Assembly (NCBI GenBank): GCA_009760855.2
Contig: WPIO01000002.1
Coordinates: 2,455,001-2,519,000, forward strand
DNA from: Cristatella mucedo
Lineage: Eukaryota; Bryozoa; Phylactolaemata; Cristatellidae
Direction: 5' to 3'
Length of the DNA stretch: 64,000 nt
Shown here: positions 60,401 through 64,000 of the stretch, one piece after another
Numbering within the stretch: position 1 is the stretch's first letter
Layout of the letters: each line of letters begins with the position of its first letter
Made by a program: the position numbers and the translations under genes
Notes under the pieces: model-generated
Seen by the model: only the letters and a program-made list of their open reading frames with translations
Databases searched by the model: none
What the model was told of the DNA's origin: nothing

Positions 60401-62977
60401 CTGGCTATCAGTCAAGCAACGGATCGATTTCAAGGTTTTGTCACTCACTTTTAGGTCACTTCATTCTTTGGCTCCAGCCTATTGCTCAGATCTACTCCCC
60501 CACCAAGCCAAGCCTCGTACCGCCTGCTTTTCGGAATCCAACAGTCTACCAATACCTCATACAAACCTCAAATCCTTTGGAGACCGTGCATTTAGCTTTG
60601 CAATACAAGGTTACCTTATGGATCAATATAAAAATGCAGCAGCCATAAAAAAGCAAGGAGTCCAAAACCACGACTAGCCGTTTAAAGACTGCAAACCGTT
60701 ACTACATATATTCATGTTTCATGCTATCTCCTTGAGCATATCAGTCGCATACCGTAGCATCCACCTAAGAATAAACAGTGATCACTAACTGAATCTAATG
60801 CTACTAGAAAGAAATGTGCAAAAGTGGCTATGCTGCAATAGTATGTACCTTACAATCATTTTCTAGCAAATTTTCCTAGCATCAGCCATAAAATGCATTG
60901 CTAAGCTCAAGCACGAAATGAGAGGGAAAGTCACCATTGACAAAACTTCTTCTTGCGTCGAATGCGTGAAGAAGATCGTTGCACAAGAGTTGCTCCCTGG
61001 CGGCCTCGGAGCATGGTAATCACCAGAAAACTCGGTATCTCCGTCATCTTCAGATGAGCTAGCACGAATTAATGAATAAGGTCTTTCAGAGCACCACAAA
61101 CTAATTTACCAGAGTCCTTTACAAACATACAGGTATACATAACCAAGAGAAGCACAAGAGCTCATTTAAGGTCAACATGCCTACCTGCATGCAAATGTAT
61201 CAATCGCACTTAGTAAGACTGCATGCCAAACAAAATCTGGTCAATGGAGAATAAGGTTTCTTAACCCCACTTTTGAAAACCTTTGGGGGAGAAGCTGCAC
61301 GAAGAACCATCCTTCCACAAACTAGTTGGGCATAGGTTTTTTTTTATCAACCAATCAGCAACCACACAGAGACAGACCCATTAAACCGAGAGTCCCCAGA
61401 CGATAACAAAGCTTCCAAAGTAGAACACAGCAATTAGTGAATTCGAAAATGCAATAAGCAGCCTCAGACTAAGCAATATTTAAATACCTGTACAAGGATC
61501 TTGTTTAAATACCTGTACAAGTTATCTAGTGTTCTACCAGCAGAAACCAGAGCTCTTTAAGCAACGGAGTAAAACTCACATCCAGCGATTGCCTCTGATT
61601 GCATCACCCTTAAGGCACAGTTGTGCCTAATGTGCAAAGGTCTAGCTTGGCCGTTGTGCTGGAAGCCCGCTGACACGCGATCAGCCTCAAGTCTGCAAGT
61701 CACTGGAGTGAATAAACCGCACTGCTGTGGCGCGTTCGGGTGTCTAGGACCCAAGCTTATCAGGCCGATAGCACAAAACTTACGAGATTCGGTAGACCGA
61801 ATACCCTCACTCTCGTGTATGGGAGATCGAATGCAGTTTGGAAGTCGACAGCTGATCAAAGGCCCGAAGGGCATCATCAAAATTTAAGATAAAACCAACA
61901 GAGATTACAAGCCGAACCTAGGCAAATGTGTGCAGCACAATAGGGTGCCCAAGCTAACATTACAACTTTGAGTCGCATTACTGCCTTCTACATCAACTAG
62001 AAATAGCCTTATTTTTCACCTTTGATCTTGAGAAAGTGAGCCAACATAAGAGCACTAACGGTAGCCAAGTGCGACTCAAATCCAGGACGATCAAGGGGAA
62101 ATATAGAGAGGTTCGGCTACATGGCATTAGCACAAATGCTGCACAACCGCCGGTGGACTTGGGATGACGTCCGGGAGTTGAATTGTAGATAGCAAATAGA
62201 AGCAACCCAGGACCGATCATCGAGGCAATCTGAAGGCAAGCCTAGCAGATGCCAAAACGAGGCTGGCACAAGAAACCTACTGGCAACTTCGAGAGAAACA
62301 GGCATTGCAAGCCTAGCCTGATGGCCACAAGTTGCCGCACTCTCACTAAGGCGCTGCAGCATTGTTTCATGGTCAACTGCATCGAAAGCGGCAGAAAAGC
62401 CAAGCAGCTGCATAACTGCCACCACTTTTCCAGCATCATCGCCGGATTAACAACTATTGATTAGTGAGACCATTTACAAAACATTCAAGATGAACATTCA
62501 TTACATTAAAGAGACATTAACCACTGATGCTGCCAGCAACTAGCTTCTTCTAAGCTGCAGTAGAATCATTGCCTTTGCTCTTTTCCAGCATCCTCCTCTT
62601 CATTGCTCTCCTCTTCATTGCTCTCCTCTTCATTGCTCTCCTCCGCTTCTTCGATTTCCTTCTCCATTGCTTCACTTTCACCAACATCACTATCCCCCTC
62701 AGAGCTGGAGTCGGTCCCTGGTTGGCTCACTTCTGAGGATTTGCGATGCTGCATCTCATCAAAAAAAGTCACCCGCTTCTTAGGAGCTCTGTCTGAATCG
62801 CAGCTTTTGCTCTTAGTATGACCAAGAGGCCGGCTGCTGGGTGCAGTAAGATCAGCCGGAGAAGCATCGTCTTCATCGCCATCGTCAGCAGCAGCAGCAG
62901 CAGTTGTGTCAGCAGGTGCAGTTTCAGTGTCAGCACCAGCTGCTGCTGCTGAGTGTGCAGCACTTTTGCTGTTGAGG
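54444..62977 (-). CDS. URI1: URI1, unconventional prefoldin RPB5 interactor, last four exons
   Basis: URI scaffolds a prefoldin-like module with R2TP and the RNA polymerase subunit RPB5, and binds PP1. Minus-strand exons in transcription order: 62977-62573 (phase 2 in and out, GC donor AG|GCAATG), 61058-60935, 58874-58551, 54590-54444 (TAG stop). They give 332 in-phase residues. Family matches: ATIFFTHS (human PTIYFSHT), SPADVYKLV (TPADIYRAF), KSILKRR...SVCS (KSILKSRSRENSVCS), [10 protein letters not shown] (AFSGTVIEKE) and the C-terminal [11 protein letters not shown] (KRVSKFKAARL). The first exon has Ala/Asp-rich and Glu-rich low-complexity segments, a three-fold EESNE repeat, and KKRVTFF, a PP1-type RVxF motif. 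An alternative acceptor at 61100 would add 14 in-phase codons. The prefoldin-domain exons lie right of the window. The exon set rests on phase and homology, not transcripts. Confidence 0.88.
54838..55090 (-). repeat. Two LINE/SINE tail fragments in a URI1 intron
   Basis: Both atttgtatagcatgccgaga (~54847) and tttatatagcactctcagag (~55045, after (AAT)n) match the shared tail of LINE family A and SINE family 1. Confidence 0.6.
55290..56830 (+). other. Possible LTR-retroelement relic
   Basis: Plus strand near 55.4-55.65 kb reads [20 protein letters not shown] and [15 protein letters not shown], loosely gag-like. At 56.64-56.83 kb a G-rich stretch followed by gaataaacgttgttgagttc resembles an LTR end. 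No matching LTR pair or protease/RT was found. Tentative. Confidence 0.25.
57040..58215 (+). mobile_element. Tc1/mariner transposon relic
   Basis: Broken plus-strand frames contain an HTH-like [33 protein letters not shown] (family WSDESKFNLFG), [10 protein letters not shown]-type sequence, [15 protein letters not shown] (family DNDPKHT) and [10 protein letters not shown] (family WPAQSPDLNP). That is the order of a Tc1 DDE transposase, with many stops and a lost catalytic region. A terminal-inverted-repeat-like end (acctttgtagggcagtgtac) lies at ~58185-58205. No 5' partner was found. Located in a URI1 intron. Confidence 0.8.
58875..59800. other. URI1 intron, nothing further identified
   Basis: AT-rich intronic sequence with one faint LINE/SINE tail remnant near 59055-59110. 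Confidence 0.45.
59860..60650 (+). pseudogene. LINE family A relic, RT C-terminal half
   Basis: Reads [37 protein letters not shown], a frameshift near 60165, then [20 protein letters not shown] and [19 protein letters not shown]. Very close to the element at 15120-16118, opposite orientation. Sits antisense in a URI1 intron. Confidence 0.85.
61110..62000. other. URI1 intron, nothing identified
   Basis: A duplicated tttaaatacctgtacaag occurs at ~61480 and ~61503. No gene or transposon core recognised. Confidence 0.4.
62020..62440 (-). pseudogene. LINE RT fragment, motif A to B region
   Basis: The minus strand reads [20 protein letters not shown] (motif A) and, after frameshifts, [15 protein letters not shown] (motif B, usually GPLLFxIYxxPLG). 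5' and 3' truncated, in a URI1 intron. Confidence 0.75.
62593..62646. repeat. 18-bp unit repeated three times in URI1 coding sequence
   Basis: cctcttcattgctctcct repeats in phase and encodes the EESNEE repeat of the acidic segment. It adds six residues per unit, so copy number may vary without breaking the frame. Confidence 0.9.
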
Positions 62978-64000
62978 CTGTAAAGAAGTACGAGCAAGAA
63001 CTTGCGACTAAAATACAGTGGTAAAGTAAAAAGAAAAAAAGCAGATGGGCATTCCGAAGCCCATAAGTCTTGATAACACATGCTGATTAAATGCACACTT
63101 TGGACAACTGCCCCCAACCGAGTTACTGAGCAGAGCAGCAACTGAGTTGGAAATTCTCACGACATTCCCCAGCGGCAGAACTCCTATTAGACAATGCAAG
63201 TGTCAGCCAAACTAACAAGTTCATAGCATCCTGCTTTGGCGACCCTGAGCAGCATATATATTAACTATAAGTTCAGTAACCGTACTTCGGAAGAGAGGTG
63301 TGAGGAATGGATGGATTCGTTAACTAACTTGCAAGTGAAATGGCACGCCCTACAAACGAGAGAAACTAGTAACGTATCGTAATGCACATCCGTAACTATC
63401 GCCTAAACGGCTGTAGATGTGCATTCGGTAGCTGATAAACTTCATCTCACACAACAAGGAGCAAGTAACAAGCATAGCTGAGTCAGGAGGGCAGTCGAGG
63501 AAGTGAGTAGCGTGGAAATAGCAGCTCAAGACGGCTGGAAAGGAAGCGCCACAATCGGCAGCCAGATGAGTATATGGCGTCGCATAAGAATTGTGGACAC
63601 GAGTTTCAGTCTAGGACCTTCAGGGCAAAAGCTTCGGTCGCCAACTGTTTTTGAGCTCAAAAATGGAATACTTATTTATTGTCCACAGAAGACCCGAGGG
63701 CATGAGGAGGGTAAAACTGATGCTGCAGTTTGGCTAGGCATGACTAGTAAGACAGCCACAGCTGAGTTTCCAATCAGATCTTGCCAAGAGTGCAACGTGG
63801 CAGCGGGACACAGAGAAGAAAGGCATCCATAAGTCATATCAATACCAGAACTTGTGCAGCATCTAAGAGTAAAAAGAAAAAAAATAATTTCTTACTGCCT
63901 CCATTCCCACGGTCGTGCAGGGTGCCCTAAAAAAATCAAGACTAAAAACTAATGTGGGACTTCAGAGTTTGCATTTCTATTGCTGTCAACATGCCCAATC
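62978..64000. other. URI1 intron, right end of window
   Basis: No further URI1 exon could be supported. A 31-nt segment near 63900-63930 (minus) has an acceptor-like ttttttag and a gtaaga donor and would fit phase 2, but is too short to defend. A Rex1-like LINE fragment lies at 63400-63760. Confidence 0.4.
63400..63760 (-). pseudogene. Rex1-like LINE 3' fragment
   Basis: The minus strand reads LSCYFHATHFLDCPPDSAML, matching the C-terminus of the element at 51947-53227 (LNCYFYATHYLNCSPNSAML). Tail missing, frame broken. Confidence 0.7.

Noticed and set aside
60881-61015. Plus-strand exon-like segment reading [18 protein letters not shown]
   Set aside because: It has plausible splice sites but is the complement of a URI1 exon (TIFFTHS) that fits phase and homology.
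62566-63141. The acidic exon as the C-terminus of a separate gene
   Set aside because: The stop follows an AG|GCAATG donor by a few bases; using it links in phase to clear URI1 sequence, so a terminal exon is less likely.

Overview
This is metazoan nuclear DNA, with three recognisable multi-exon genes in short exons separated by long repeat-filled introns. All three join in phase at GT-AG or GC-AG sites. The repeat load points to an invertebrate: tRNA-derived SINEs, CR1/L2-like and Rex1-like LINE relics, a Tc1/mariner relic, and very long TC, GT and TA microsatellites. The species cannot be fixed from the sequence; a spiralian is a guess. No prokaryotic, phage, CRISPR or operon-like features were seen.

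Layout. (1) 3531-16590, plus strand: eleven exons of a novel-type (delta/theta-like) protein kinase C, from the end of the N-terminal C2-like region to the stop. Its first exons lie left of the window. (2) 16591-31404: intergenic, with relics of LINEs and SINEs, a degenerate ~172-bp satellite-like stretch and a possible minus-strand exon near 20.3 kb. (3) 31405-42490, plus strand: a complete four-exon ATMIN/ASCIZ gene (859 codons before the stop) with four zinc fingers and a C-terminal field of LC8-binding TQT motifs. (4) 42491-47000: LINE and SINE relics and a ~500-bp TC tract. (5) 47000-49650: a GC-rich block with an unrecognised 521-codon minus-strand ORF. (6) 49650-54440: SINE, microsatellites and a 5'-truncated LINE whose reverse transcriptase is still open. 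(7) 54444-62977, minus strand: the last four exons of URI1, the unconventional prefoldin RPB5 interactor. Its N-terminal prefoldin exons lie right of the window. Its introns carry a Tc1/mariner relic and LINE fragments.

The three named genes act in separate pathways: diacylglycerol signalling, DYNLL1 transcription/DNA-damage response, and R2TP/prefoldin-like assembly with PP1. Nothing suggests a functional cluster. I found no new multi-gene system. The most interesting points are a PKC C1B domain lacking its position-22 aromatic, a duplicated LC8-binding cassette in ATMIN, two GC-AG introns, two PP1-docking-like motifs in URI1, an unidentified GC-rich gene, a SINE sharing its 3' tail with a LINE, a nearly perfect 169-bp triplication, and three perfect fold-back inverted repeats.
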